NCBI GenBank assembly: GCA_946537565.1
Contig: CAMNFW010000006.1
Coordinates: 1-21,352, forward strand
Length of the DNA: 21,352 bases
Direction: 5' to 3'
Source of the DNA: an uncultured Ruminococcus sp.
GTDB taxonomy: Bacteria > Bacillota > Clostridia > Oscillospirales > Ruminococcaceae
Shown: positions 1-7,753 of the stretch, one piece after another
How the letters are laid out: each line of letters opens with the position of its first letter
How positions within the stretch are numbered: position 1 is the stretch's first letter
The notes under the pieces: generated by a model
What the model saw: the letters and a program-made list of their open reading frames with translations, nothing else
Databases searched by the model: none
Told to the model about the DNA's origin: nothing
Translations under genes and position numbers: made by a program

Positions 1-42
1 AAGCCGCTCCGTTATAGTTATTATAATTTTAAGGTATAAAAA

Positions 43-669
43 TTAACCGTTTGCAGCAATAAACCGGGCAAAAATACCGCCCATGCCTATGAATGAAAAC
101 AGATAGCTCTTACCCAGCGAAGCCAGATATTTTCCCTTCAGTTCAAGCGCATCAAGAAGCTGACCGAAGTTTGAAAAGCATTCACTAAAAGTGGCTTCTG
201 TGATTCCATATTCCTCTTTCACATAGTCATTAAACCAGTTTGGTCCCAGAGACTTGTCAATATCTGCTCTTGTATAATCCGGCAGCTCCTCAAGCATATA
301 AGCATATATCCGTTCCTTCAATCCCGGAAGCTCCTTCTTGAAAACATCCATCAGCTCCCAGCTCCAGATCACACGCTGGGAAATATATACCGATATTGCC
401 ATGATACCAATACAGATAACTGCACTAAGCCAAAACGGCAGCTTTCCTTTCTTTGTCATAAAATGAAAGCCAAAGATTACTCCTGCCGCTATCAGAAATG
501 CAACCAAAGAAGAAATTACACCAAGCTTTCCCAGCAATATCCATATCGCCATGCCCGGAACAGCTCCTGCTGCTGCACCGATAAGTCCTTTTAAAGCAGT
601 GATAACAGGCGATTCATCCGGGTATAGTCTCAGGTCTTCATATCCTGTGTAATTGTTCTCATATTCCAT
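43..669 (-). CDS. Hypothetical multi-pass membrane protein (208 aa)
   Basis: I do not recognise a family. A polar N-terminus of about 20 residues is followed by a hydrophobic half: segments at about 25-48 and 50-70 and another at about 78-100. A soluble, mixed-charge region follows (about 105-185, with YTRADIDKSLGPNWF), and a short hydrophobic glycine-rich tail closes the protein (about 188-205). It is therefore probably an inner-membrane protein with a cytoplasmic or extracytoplasmic helical domain. The ATG at 669 is preceded only by a weak Shine-Dalgarno-like GAGAAAA. It lies 18 nt after the stop of the preceding gene, so it is probably translated from the iorA transcript. No catalytic motif is visible. 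The presence of the gene is fairly sure; its function is unknown. Confidence 0.75.
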   Translation of the reverse strand: MEYENNYTGYEDLRLYPDESPVITALKGLIGAAAGAVPGMAIWILLGKLGVISSLVAFLIAAGVIFGFHFMTKKGKLPFWLSAVICIGIMAISVYISQRVIWSWELMDVFKKELPGLKERIYAYMLEELPDYTRADIDKSLGPNWFNDYVKEEYGITEATFSECFSNFGQLLDALELKGKYLASLGKSYLFSFIGMGGIFARFIAANG

Positions 670-687
670 AATTATTTTCTCAGCACG

Positions 688-1095
688 TCATTTGCGAAGA
701 TATTCAAGATCCCCATCTACAAAGCCTATTGCAATACCTTTTTTGCCTAAGAGTATATCTCTGGATCTGCCCTTTTCAAGGTACTCCTTGCACAGCTCAG
801 TGAACACATCAAGCACCCTCTGAAAATCCACATTTTCTTCATCTGAAAAATCAAGGCAGAACAAATCCTCCTCAGATGACCAGACTTCATAGCAAGCCCA
901 CTCCCCTGCTTCATCTTCCGGGTCAAATCTGTCAGCTGCGATCAGCTGGATACTATAAGGCATAGAAGCAGTCTCAGTGGGAGCATCCTGATAGAGATTG
1001 AAGCTGAAAGCCTTGGTTTCATCAGGCATGACGTTGTTTTCAAGAAGAGCGTCCAGCCATGCGGCAAAATGCTCATAAACTTCAATATTTATCAT
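688..1095 (-). CDS. Hypothetical small acidic protein (135 aa)
   Basis: This is a soluble acidic protein with no signal peptide or membrane segment. It alternates predicted strands and helices (MINIEVYEHFAAWLDALL..., YSIQLIAADRFDPEDE, WACYEVWSSEEDLF). The aromatic- and acid-rich middle recalls small SMI1- or immunity-like proteins found singly in Firmicutes genomes, but no toxin gene is nearby, so this is only a resemblance. The start is well supported: AGAGG stands 5 nt before the ATG. The TAA stop of iorA lies just in front of that site (GAATAAGAGGCTGATATG), so translation is probably coupled to iorA. Function unknown. Confidence 0.78.
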   Translation of the reverse strand: MINIEVYEHFAAWLDALLENNVMPDETKAFSFNLYQDAPTETASMPYSIQLIAADRFDPEDEAGEWACYEVWSSEEDLFCLDFSDEENVDFQRVLDVFTELCKEYLEKGRSRDILLGKKGIAIGFVDGDLEYLRK

Positions 1096-1104
1096 ATCAG
1101 CCTC

Positions 1105-2835
1105 TTATTCTATTGCACCGAACTTGCACTGTTCCTTGCATATTCCGCAGCCTACACACTGAGTATGGTCGATAACTGCCTTCTTGTCCTTGATAGAAAT
1201 TGCTGGACATCCCAGCTTCATACAAGCCTTGCAGCCTACACATTTAGCTGTATCAACTGCAAACGGCGGATTATGCTTAACATATTTAAGAAGAGCGCAG
1301 GGACGGCGTGAAATGATAACTGATGCTTCATCAGCAGCCAGCTCTTCCTTGATAGCAGCCTCAGTTTCTGCCAGATGATATGGATCGGTAACTCTTACAC
1401 GCTTGATGCCGATAGCCTTGCAAAGCTCTTCCAGATTTACAGCAGCTGCCGGATCGCCCTTCAGATTCTTGCCTGTGGTAGGATTCTGCTGATGACCAGT
1501 CATACCGGTAATGGAATTGTCAAGGATAATAACAGTTGAGTTTGAATTGTTGTAAGCAATATTTACCAGACCTGTCATACCGCTGTGCATAAAGGTGGAA
1601 TCTCCGATAACAGCAACGCTCTTATGCTCAGACTCCTCGCCTCTTGCCTTATTGAAACCGTGAAGACCGGAAATAGATGCGCCCATGCAGATAGTTGTAT
1701 CCATTGCATTGAGCGGAGCCGCAGCGCCAAGAGTATAACAGCCGATATCTCCTGAAACAGTAACTCCAAGCTTCTTAAGGCAATAGAACAGTCCACGGTG
1801 AGGACATCCTGCACACATTACCGGCGGACGAACTGGGATATTATCCTCCAGAACTGCAAAGTCCTTCTTCTCACCCAGCAGCTTTTCTGCGATTATAGCC
1901 TGATTTATTTCACCTATGTATCCGAAGATCTCCTTGCCCTTAACGTTGCTCACACCAATATTGCGGCAATGCTGTTCGATGATGCCGTCCAGCTCTTCAA
2001 CAACTATAACTGTTTCAAATTTAGCAGCAAAGTCCTGTATCAGTTTAACAGGCATCGGATTTACCATTCCAAGCTTAAGTACAGATGCATTCTCGCCCAG
2101 TGCTTCCTTGACATACTGATAAGCTGCACCATTGGTGATAATGCCGAACTCAGCCTTATCAGAAAGCTCTACACGGTTGAGAGGTGAAGTTTCAGCATAC
2201 TCAGTGAGCTTTTGGGTTCTCTCCTCCACCACAACGTGTCTGCCCTTTGCAAAAGCAGGCATCATAACAAATTTCTGAGGATTTTTTGTATACTCTTTAA
2301 GTCCGGGATCCTGGCGGTCACAAATCTCCACAATACTCTGTGAATGAGCCACACGGGTAGACATTCTTACGATAACAGGCGCATCGAACTGCTCTGAGAT
2401 CTCGAAAGCCAGCTTGACAAATTCTTTGCATTCAGTTGAGTCAGAAGGCTCCAGCATCGGAACCTTTGCAGCGATAGCATGATGACGGCTGTCCTGCTCA
2501 TTCTGAGATGAGTGCATACCCTGATCGTCTGCAACGGCAATTACCATGCCTGCATTTACTCCGGTATATCCGGCTGTATAAAGCGGATCAGCTGCAACAT
2601 TCAGTCCAACGTGCTTCATTCCGCAGAATGATCTTGCACCGGCAATTGAAGCGCCGAGAGCGGTTTCCATAGCAACCTTCTCATTAGGTGCCCACTCCGC
2701 ATAGATCTCATCATACTTTGCAGCCTCCTCTGTGATCTCGGTTGAAGGAGTTCCCGGATAACTTGAAACTATCCGGCAGCCTGCCTCAAAAAGACCTCTT
2801 GCAAAAGCTGCATTTCCTAACATAAGCTTTTTCAT
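1105..2835 (-). CDS. iorA: Indolepyruvate:ferredoxin oxidoreductase, alpha subunit (IorA)
   Basis: The alpha subunit of the thiamine-diphosphate enzyme that oxidatively decarboxylates aryl pyruvates (from Trp, Phe and Tyr) to aryl-acetyl-CoA while reducing ferredoxin, in the cytoplasm. At 576 aa it has the full family length. Domain order is as expected: an N-terminal pyrimidine-binding half (SYPGTPSTEI near the start, EWAPNEKVAMETALGAS), a central region, a TPP-binding half (CAGCPHRG, GDIGCYTLG, VIGDSTFMHSG, LDNSITGMTGHQQNP), and a C-terminal 2[4Fe-4S] module with cysteines at about 532/535/538/543 and 560/563/566/570. I place the start at the ATG at 2835, because AAAGGAAA lies 9 nt upstream. 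An in-frame ATG or alternative codon up to 2868 would add 11 non-conserved residues. iorB, usually next to it, is absent from the window; two unknown genes follow instead. Confidence 0.95.
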   Translation of the reverse strand: MKKLMLGNAAFARGLFEAGCRIVSSYPGTPSTEITEEAAKYDEIYAEWAPNEKVAMETALGASIAGARSFCGMKHVGLNVAADPLYTAGYTGVNAGMVIAVADDQGMHSSQNEQDSRHHAIAAKVPMLEPSDSTECKEFVKLAFEISEQFDAPVIVRMSTRVAHSQSIVEICDRQDPGLKEYTKNPQKFVMMPAFAKGRHVVVEERTQKLTEYAETSPLNRVELSDKAEFGIITNGAAYQYVKEALGENASVLKLGMVNPMPVKLIQDFAAKFETVIVVEELDGIIEQHCRNIGVSNVKGKEIFGYIGEINQAIIAEKLLGEKKDFAVLEDNIPVRPPVMCAGCPHRGLFYCLKKLGVTVSGDIGCYTLGAAAPLNAMDTTICMGASISGLHGFNKARGEESEHKSVAVIGDSTFMHSGMTGLVNIAYNNSNSTVIILDNSITGMTGHQQNPTTGKNLKGDPAAAVNLEELCKAIGIKRVRVTDPYHLAETEAAIKEELAADEASVIISRRPCALLKYVKHNPPFAVDTAKCVGCKACMKLGCPAISIKDKKAVIDHTQCVGCGICKEQCKFGAIE

Positions 2836-2909
2836 TTCACTACATTTCCTTTCGATTATTTTGCTCACGCTGTCACACGCAAGCTCCTTTACTTTTACAA
2901 AATATAATT

Positions 2910-2928
2910 ACGCATTTGGATCATGCGT
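2910..2928 (-). terminator. Weak hairpin at the end of the HAD gene
   Basis: ACGCAT and ATGCGT form a 6-bp stem with a 7-nt loop, overlapping the TGA stop of the HAD gene. On the minus strand the sequence after it is AATTATATTTTG, a poor U tract. It may slow or partly stop transcription between the HAD gene and iorA, which are 85 nt apart. It is weak evidence for full termination. Confidence 0.3.
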
Positions 2929-3757
2929 TCTCAGTTATATAATTGTTCCGCAGCCATTCTGCCACTCCGTCCCCGGTGTTCGGACCGATAACGATATCTG
3001 CTGCTTCCTTCACCTCCGGTCTTGCATTGCCTGCCGCTATTCGCAGGTCAGCAGCCTCAAACATACTAAGGTCGTTGAGATTGTCCCCGAAGCAAACGAT
3101 TCTTTCAAAGCCATAAAGCTCTTTCAGCTGCCTTATGCCATTCGCCTTTGAAGCCTTGTCCGAGAATATCTCCAGGAACCACTTTCCGGAATAGGTGTCG
3201 ATATAAAATGCACAGCCTACTCCTCTGATCTTATCAACAGCCTCCTGAACACATTTGAGCTGGTCATATTCACCGAGGGCATTGAAATAAACCGTCCGTT
3301 CATCAGATTCAGCAAGAATATCACTGCACTGGATATACGGTTTATTGAAGCGTTTTTTTCTCAGCTCTGCAAATTCACGCATAGCCTCGCTGCCGAAGCT
3401 GGTATAGAAAGCGATCAGCTCCTCGCCGCACATTTTGTACATAAAACATTTCAGACCATTTTTTCTGAAAGCAGCAACTATCTCTTCGGAAGCCGCCTCC
3501 GGTATATAATGATTTGAGATATACTTATTCCTGTTCAGATCATAAATGCTCACACCGTTCATCAGAATGCAGGGGACATTTATTTTAAGCGCAGACGTAA
3601 TATCTCTGGCTGAGTGGATAGATCTGGCTGTGGCAAAGGTAAAGTTCATTCCTTGCTGTATCAGGCTGTTTATGATCTCCGCAGTTCTGGGAGTTACCGC
3701 CGCAGATCTATCCAGCAGCGTTCCGTCCAGATCAGACAAAAATAATGATTTTTTTAT
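2921..3757 (-). CDS. HAD-family Cof-type phosphatase, apparent ATA start
   Basis: A cytoplasmic haloacid-dehalogenase-type phosphatase of the Cof/IIB group, which dephosphorylates sugar phosphates or similar small molecules; the substrate cannot be read from sequence. The Asp nucleophile motif SDLDGTLLD sits at residues 8-16. The central cap region has the Cof look, and the C-terminal motif CFGDNLNDLSMF binds magnesium. With the proposed start the protein is 278 aa, normal for the family, and begins MKKSLFLSDLDGT, the usual Cof N-terminus. That start is unusual. The only in-frame candidates are ATA at 3757 and TTG at 3739. GGAGGTGA (3764-3771) is 9 nt from the ATA but 27 nt from the TTG, and the TTG start would delete most of the first beta strand. 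No ATG or GTG is available in frame before the upstream TGA. Confidence 0.88.
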   Translation of the reverse strand: MKKSLFLSDLDGTLLDRSAAVTPRTAEIINSLIQQGMNFTFATARSIHSARDITSALKINVPCILMNGVSIYDLNRNKYISNHYIPEAASEEIVAAFRKNGLKCFMYKMCGEELIAFYTSFGSEAMREFAELRKKRFNKPYIQCSDILAESDERTVYFNALGEYDQLKCVQEAVDKIRGVGCAFYIDTYSGKWFLEIFSDKASKANGIRQLKELYGFERIVCFGDNLNDLSMFEAADLRIAAGNARPEVKEAADIVIGPNTGDGVAEWLRNNYITENA

Positions 3758-3791
3758 CTCTGTTCACCTCCGGATGAATACTTACTTTTTA

Positions 3792-3820
3792 ATTATATCA
3801 TATTTCATCAAAAAAGTGAA
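3792..3820 (-). promoter_or_regulatory. Probable sigma-A promoter for the HAD gene
   Basis: Read on the minus strand, TTCACT (3820-3815), a 17-nt spacer and a perfect TATAAT (3797-3792). The -35 matches four of six consensus bases. Predicted transcription start is near 3785, giving a leader of about 28 nt. Confidence 0.6.
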
Positions 3821-3989
3821 GATGTTATTTTAGCCAGCAGCAAGTTTTGTCGAATATAAACAAAAACCTGTCTAATTAATGTGTATATTGACTATAGACC
3901 AGAGCCTGGTATTACCCAACTTAAGATCAATAACCGGATTTCTTTAAAGAATGTTAAACGATCCTTAAACAGACAGCAATAATAATGGG
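3821..3989. other. Divergent intergenic spacer, no gene seen
   Basis: This is the space between the promoters of the HAD gene (minus) and the patatin gene (plus). It is AT-rich and has no open frame with a ribosome binding site. A TTGACT near 3889 has no good -10 at the right distance. A small CCA-gagc-TGG-like hairpin lies near 3899-3909. I find no clear operator. Confidence 0.4.
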
Positions 3990-4018
3990 TTGAAATAATA
4001 GAGACAATGTGCTATAAT
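3990..4018 (+). promoter_or_regulatory. Sigma-A promoter for the patatin gene
   Basis: TTGAAA (3990-3995), a 17-nt spacer, TATAAT (4013-4018). Predicted start near 4025 gives a short leader of about 26 nt that contains the ribosome binding site GGAGGAA. It may also drive copA, since no terminator lies between the two genes. Confidence 0.75.
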
Positions 4019-4050
4019 ATTGGAGTAAAAATAATTTTCGGAGGAATAAT

Positions 4051-4899
4051 ATGAAATACGGACTTGTGCTTGAAGGCGGAGCAATGAGAGGAATGTTCAC
4101 CGTCGGAGTTCTCGATGTCTTCATGGAAAACAACATCTGGCTTGACGGAGCAGTAGGAGTATCAGCCGGTGCAGCTTTCGGCTGTAATTACAAATCTAAG
4201 CAAAAGGGCAGAGCTATCCGCTATAATAAGCGATTCTGCAATGACAAACGCTTTTGCAGCTGGTCATCACTGATCAAGACCGGAGATATGTTTGGTGCAG
4301 AATTCTGCTATCATACTATACCTTCAAGCTTAGATGTGTTTGACGGCGAGGTGTACAAGAATAATCCTATGGAATTTTATGTTGTATGCACTGATGTCAA
4401 CACCGGAAAGGCTGTTTATCATGTCTCCCGTTCAGCTGAATACAACGAGCTGGAATGGGTCAGAGCTTCTGCTTCAATGCCGCTGGCTTCACGCATCGTC
4501 CATGCCGGCGGAAGAGAACTGCTGGACGGCGGTGTGACCGATTCTATCCCACTGCGCTTTATGGAATACAGAGGCTATGAAAAAAATGTCCTCATTCTCA
4601 CTCAGCCACGAGACTATGTAAAGCCGCACAGTAAAAGTGAAAAGCTCGTTTCGCTCTATTATAAAAAGTATCCCAATCTCGTGAAAGCCTACTGCTCACG
4701 CCCGGAAGTTTATAACCAGCAGCTGGAATATGTCCGCAAAGCTGAGGCTGATGGCAGAGCTTTTGTTATCGCTCCTGAAACTAAACTCCCTGTCGGTCAT
4801 ATCGAACACGACCCCAATGTTCTCGAAAAAGTCTATAACCTGGGAATTTCTGCCGGAGAAAAATATCTCGGCGAAGTAAGAAAATTTATCGGAAAATGA
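4051..4899 (+). CDS. Patatin-like phospholipase family protein
   Basis: A predicted serine lipid acyl hydrolase of the bacterial patatin (RssA/YlaK-like) group, acting on membrane phospholipids or lysophospholipids. The catalytic features are intact. The oxyanion-hole loop EGGAMRG is at residues 8-14. The nucleophile elbow GVSAG has Ser38. The dyad aspartate is in LLDGGVTDSIP (Asp159). The length of 282 aa is typical, and the C-terminal third (YYKKYPNLVKAYCSRPEVYNQQLEYV...) is the helical tail common in Clostridia members. There is no signal peptide, so it is probably cytoplasmic or at the inner membrane face. The start ATG follows GGAGGAA at 8-nt spacing. copA begins 55 nt downstream with no terminator between. 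The substrate is unknown. Confidence 0.92.
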   Translation: MKYGLVLEGGAMRGMFTVGVLDVFMENNIWLDGAVGVSAGAAFGCNYKSKQKGRAIRYNKRFCNDKRFCSWSSLIKTGDMFGAEFCYHTIPSSLDVFDGEVYKNNPMEFYVVCTDVNTGKAVYHVSRSAEYNELEWVRASASMPLASRIVHAGGRELLDGGVTDSIPLRFMEYRGYEKNVLILTQPRDYVKPHSKSEKLVSLYYKKYPNLVKAYCSRPEVYNQQLEYVRKAEADGRAFVIAPETKLPVGHIEHDPNVLEKVYNLGISAGEKYLGEVRKFIGK

Positions 4900-4954
4900 T
4901 CACTCAACAAAAATATTGACTATCTCACTAAGACAAAAGCTTCAGGAAGGGGAT

Positions 4955-7483
4955 ATGGGGAAAATGGAACAGTATAATGTAACCGGTATGAGCTGTGCAG
5001 CTTGCAGCGCAAGAGTTGAGAAGGCTGTAAGCAGTGTTCCCGGCGTTTCCTCATGCTCAGTCAGCCTGCTGACAAATTCTATGGGCGTTGAGGGAAACGC
5101 AAAACCGGAAGATATTATCAGTGCCGTTGAAAATGCCGGCTACGGCGCTGCCTTGAAAGGTCAGGATAGATCTCCTGCCGCTTCTGCCTCCGAGCTTGAG
5201 GACAAGGAAACTCCAATACTCAAAAAGCGCCTTATCGCATCAGTTGGATTCCTGATTATTCTGATGTATATATCTATGGGGCATACCATGTTCGGTGCGC
5301 CTTTGCCAGGATTTTTTCAGGGGAATCATATCGCAATGGGACTGGCTCAGCTGCTCCTTGCCGGTATTGTTATGGTCATTAATCAAAAATTTTTCATAAG
5401 TGGTTTCCGTGGACTTGTGAACCGGGCACCAAATATGGACACCCTTGTGGCAATGGGTTCTATGACTTCATTCGTATGGAGCGTTTATGAGCTGTTCACG
5501 ATGACTAAAGATCAGCTGAACGGTGATTCAGCTGCTGTTATGGATCATATGCACGGTCTTTACTTTGAATCAGCTGCCATGATCGTTACACTGATCACTG
5601 TAGGCAAAATGCTGGAGGCTCACTCCAAAGGCAAAACTACTAACGCTCTCCGCAGTCTCATGGAGCTTGCCCCCGAAACTGCCTGCGTTATCCGTGACGG
5701 CAAAGAGATCACTATCCCGGCTCAGCAGCTTAAAACCGGCGATATTTTCATTGTCCGCCCCGGTGAGAACATTCCGGCAGACGGTATCGTTATTGAAGGA
5801 AACAGCGCCGTTAATGAGGCTTCCCTTACCGGCGAAAGCATTCCTGCTGACAAGGCTGCCGGCGATGAGGTCTCAGCTGCAACTGTTAATCAGTCCGGTG
5901 TTATCCGGTGCCGGGCGCTGAGAGTCGGTGAGGAAACAGCCCTTTCAAAGATAATCAAAATGGTAAGCGATGCAGCTGCTACTAAAGCTCCTGCTGCAAA
6001 GCTGGCAGATAAAGTTTCCGGTATTTTTGTGCCGTCTGTAATATTGATTGCTGTCATAACTATTGTTATCTGGCTATTGGCTGGTCAGACCGTGGGATAT
6101 GCTCTGGCAAGAGGTATTTCAGTGCTGGTAATAAGCTGTCCCTGCGCTCTTGGTCTTGCAACTCCCGTGGCAATAATGGTTGGAAGCGGTGTAGGCGCAA
6201 GAAACGGCATTCTCTTCAAAACCGCCGCATCTCTGGAAAATACTGGTAAAATTCAGATTGCTGCCCTCGACAAGACCGGTACCATTACTGCCGGCGAACC
6301 TTCCGCTGTGGATATCATCACGGCTGAGGGAGTTTCTGAAAATGAACTCCTGACTTTAGCCGGCTCCCTCGAAAGAAACAGCGAACATCCGCTGGCTAAG
6401 GCTGTAATGAAGCTTGTCAATGAAAAAAATATCCAAACTGTTGATGCTGCTGATTTCACTGCGCTGCCAGGAAACGGACTGCGTGCTGTCATAAACGGCA
6501 TGACCGTCAGAGGCGGAAATCTCAGCTATATCTCAGAGATCTGCACTGTTGACGATGCTATGAAAAAACAAGCCCTCGATGTTTCAGCAAAAGGCAGAAC
6601 TCCCCTGTTTTTCGCCTGCGATAATAAACTTCTCGGACTTATTTCCGCTGCCGATAAAATCAAAGAGGACAGCGCTGAGGCTGTCAGCGATCTGAAAAAT
6701 ATGGGCATAAAAGTTGTAATGCTCACCGGCGATAATGAAAATACTGCCAACACTGTTGGCGGTCAGGCTGGTGTGGATAAGGTCATTGCCGGCGTACTTC
6801 CCGACGGAAAAGAACAGGTCATCCGCACACTTAGCTCTCAGGGAAAAACCGCTATGGTCGGCGATGGAATCAACGATGCTCCTGCCCTCACAAGAGCTGA
6901 CACCGGAATCGCTATCGGTGCCGGCACTGATGTAGCCATAGATGCAGCTGATATCGTTCTCATGAAGAGCAGCTTAAGTGATGTGGCAGCTGCGGTTCGT
7001 CTGAGCCGTGCTACACTTCGCAATATCAAGCAGAATCTGTTCTGGGCATTTTTCTATAATGTTATCGGCATACCGCTGGCTGCCGGTGCATATATACATT
7101 TATTCGGCTGGGAGCTGAATCCAATGTTCGGAGCAGCTGCAATGAGCCTTTCAAGCTTCTTTGTGGTAACAAATGCACTGAGGCTCAATTTCGTTGATAT
7201 TCACGACAGAAAGCATGACAAGCCGGCTAAAAATGCTGTTAAGGCCATCAGCCTTCCCGGTGATTCTCAGGGCAGAAAAATGACCGTTAAGATCAAGGGT
7301 ATGATGTGCGGACACTGCGAAAACCGTGTAAAAGCTGCCCTTGAAAAGCTTTCTCAGATAGATCAGGCTGATGTTAACTGGCAGGCTGGAACCGCTGTTA
7401 TCACCCTAAACAGCGATATTTCCAGCAAGGAATTGAAGAAAGCAATTGAAGATGAAGACTATAAGTTTGTCTCTGTCAACTAA
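4955..7483 (+). CDS. copA: Copper-translocating P1B-type ATPase with N- and C-terminal HMA domains
   Basis: Exports cytoplasmic Cu(I) across the membrane using ATP. The protein is 842 aa from the ATG at 4955, which has AGGAAGGGG just upstream; the ATG at 4964 is also possible, and the longer in-frame TTG at 4916 has no site. Order: N-terminal heavy-metal domain with MSCAAC (Cys14, Cys17), membrane helices, actuator motif LTGES, ion-channel motif CPC (395-397), phosphorylation motif DKTGT (Asp439), SEHPLAKA in the nucleotide domain, TGDN, GDGINDAPAL (636-645), two last helices, and then a second heavy-metal domain with MMCGHC (Cys785, Cys788) at the C-terminus. CPC and the late helix residues are those of Cu(I) pumps. 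The C-terminal CopZ-like domain is an addition to the usual layout. No CsoR or CopY site or regulator gene is visible. Confidence 0.95.
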   Translation: MGKMEQYNVTGMSCAACSARVEKAVSSVPGVSSCSVSLLTNSMGVEGNAKPEDIISAVENAGYGAALKGQDRSPAASASELEDKETPILKKRLIASVGFLIILMYISMGHTMFGAPLPGFFQGNHIAMGLAQLLLAGIVMVINQKFFISGFRGLVNRAPNMDTLVAMGSMTSFVWSVYELFTMTKDQLNGDSAAVMDHMHGLYFESAAMIVTLITVGKMLEAHSKGKTTNALRSLMELAPETACVIRDGKEITIPAQQLKTGDIFIVRPGENIPADGIVIEGNSAVNEASLTGESIPADKAAGDEVSAATVNQSGVIRCRALRVGEETALSKIIKMVSDAAATKAPAAKLADKVSGIFVPSVILIAVITIVIWLLAGQTVGYALARGISVLVISCPCALGLATPVAIMVGSGVGARNGILFKTAASLENTGKIQIAALDKTGTITAGEPSAVDIITAEGVSENELLTLAGSLERNSEHPLAKAVMKLVNEKNIQTVDAADFTALPGNGLRAVINGMTVRGGNLSYISEICTVDDAMKKQALDVSAKGRTPLFFACDNKLLGLISAADKIKEDSAEAVSDLKNMGIKVVMLTGDNENTANTVGGQAGVDKVIAGVLPDGKEQVIRTLSSQGKTAMVGDGINDAPALTRADTGIAIGAGTDVAIDAADIVLMKSSLSDVAAAVRLSRATLRNIKQNLFWAFFYNVIGIPLAAGAYIHLFGWELNPMFGAAAMSLSSFFVVTNALRLNFVDIHDRKHDKPAKNAVKAISLPGDSQGRKMTVKIKGMMCGHCENRVKAALEKLSQIDQADVNWQAGTAVITLNSDISSKELKKAIEDEDYKFVSVN

Positions 7484-7498
7484 AATTTCAAAAATAGG

Positions 7499-7527
7499 TT
7501 GACAAATTAGTTTTTCCATGATATAAT
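7499..7527 (+). promoter_or_regulatory. Perfect-consensus sigma-A promoter for bioY
   Basis: TTGACA (7499-7504), a 17-nt spacer, TATAAT (7522-7527): both hexamers match consensus exactly. It starts only 15 nt after the copA stop. Predicted +1 is about 7534, leaving a leader of about 220 nt before bioY. I see no convincing BirA operator overlapping it, so control may lie in the leader. Confidence 0.88.
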
Positions 7528-7533
7528 AGTTAC

Positions 7534-7635
7534 ATGAAGCTGAAATCAGAAAATATTTCTCTTTCTCCGATTCAGCGAAGTCTGTTTAGCATTCTGCTGA
7601 CAGCCGTATTTTCGGTCAGTTTTACGTCCAGATGA
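7534..7635 (+). CDS. Possible leaderless small ORF (33 aa, hydrophobic) in the bioY leader
   Basis: An ATG lies at 7534-7536, where the +1 of the consensus promoter is expected, and opens a 33-codon frame ending in TGA. The peptide has a basic or polar start (MKLKSENISLSPIQR) and then a hydrophobic stretch of about 17 residues (SLFSILLTAVFSVSF), compatible with a single membrane segment. There is no ribosome binding site, so it would need leaderless initiation. The same bases also take part in the leader's inverted repeats, which could explain the sequence without any coding. Existence is uncertain and function unknown. Confidence 0.25.
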   Translation: MKLKSENISLSPIQRSLFSILLTAVFSVSFTSR

Positions 7636-7740
7636 CATTTTTACGAAGCAGCAATACTTTATGTATTATAGGAGGACGAAAACGACGAAAATACGTCTCT
7701 TTACCAATGCTAAACAGACTTCGGCATCTATTCTCTAAAA
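7535..7740 (+). ncRNA. Structured 5' leader of bioY (candidate cis-regulatory RNA)
   Basis: The leader contains a long nested inverted repeat. The outer arms, 7576-7593 (CGAAGTCTGTTTAGCATT) and 7706-7723, are perfectly complementary over 18 bp. Inner arms 7605-7614 (CGTATTTTCG) and 7686-7695 pair perfectly over 10 bp and continue with small bulges through GTTTTaCGTCC and GGACGAAAAC. A small hairpin, AATAC-tttat-GTATT, sits in the loop. Competing pairings exist: GCTGAAATC (7539-7547) with GATTCAGC (7569-7576), and TCAGCGAA with TTCtGCTGA (7572-7600). The bioY ribosome binding site (AAAGGAG, about 7737-7743) lies just outside the stem. No U tract follows, so this is not a simple terminator. It matches no riboswitch class I can name. 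Confidence 0.5.
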
Positions 7741-7753
7741 GGAGTATACTATT

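Noticed and set aside
688..1095. Toxin immunity gene
   Set aside because: The resemblance is only in general composition. No polymorphic toxin or secretion gene is nearby, and the gene is coupled to iorA.
4900..4954. Separate copA promoter at TTGACT (4917-4922)
   Set aside because: No -10 hexamer occurs at 16-18 nt spacing and no copper-regulator operator is recognisable.
7490..7540. BirA operator at the bioY promoter
   Set aside because: Only a weak right half-site (GTTACAT) was seen, with no left half at the expected distance.
7576..7723. The bioY leader inverted repeat as a MITE or insertion remnant
   Set aside because: No direct target duplication flanks the 18-bp arms, the inner arms pair with small bulges as in an RNA stem, and no second copy is in the window. 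It is not excluded genome-wide.
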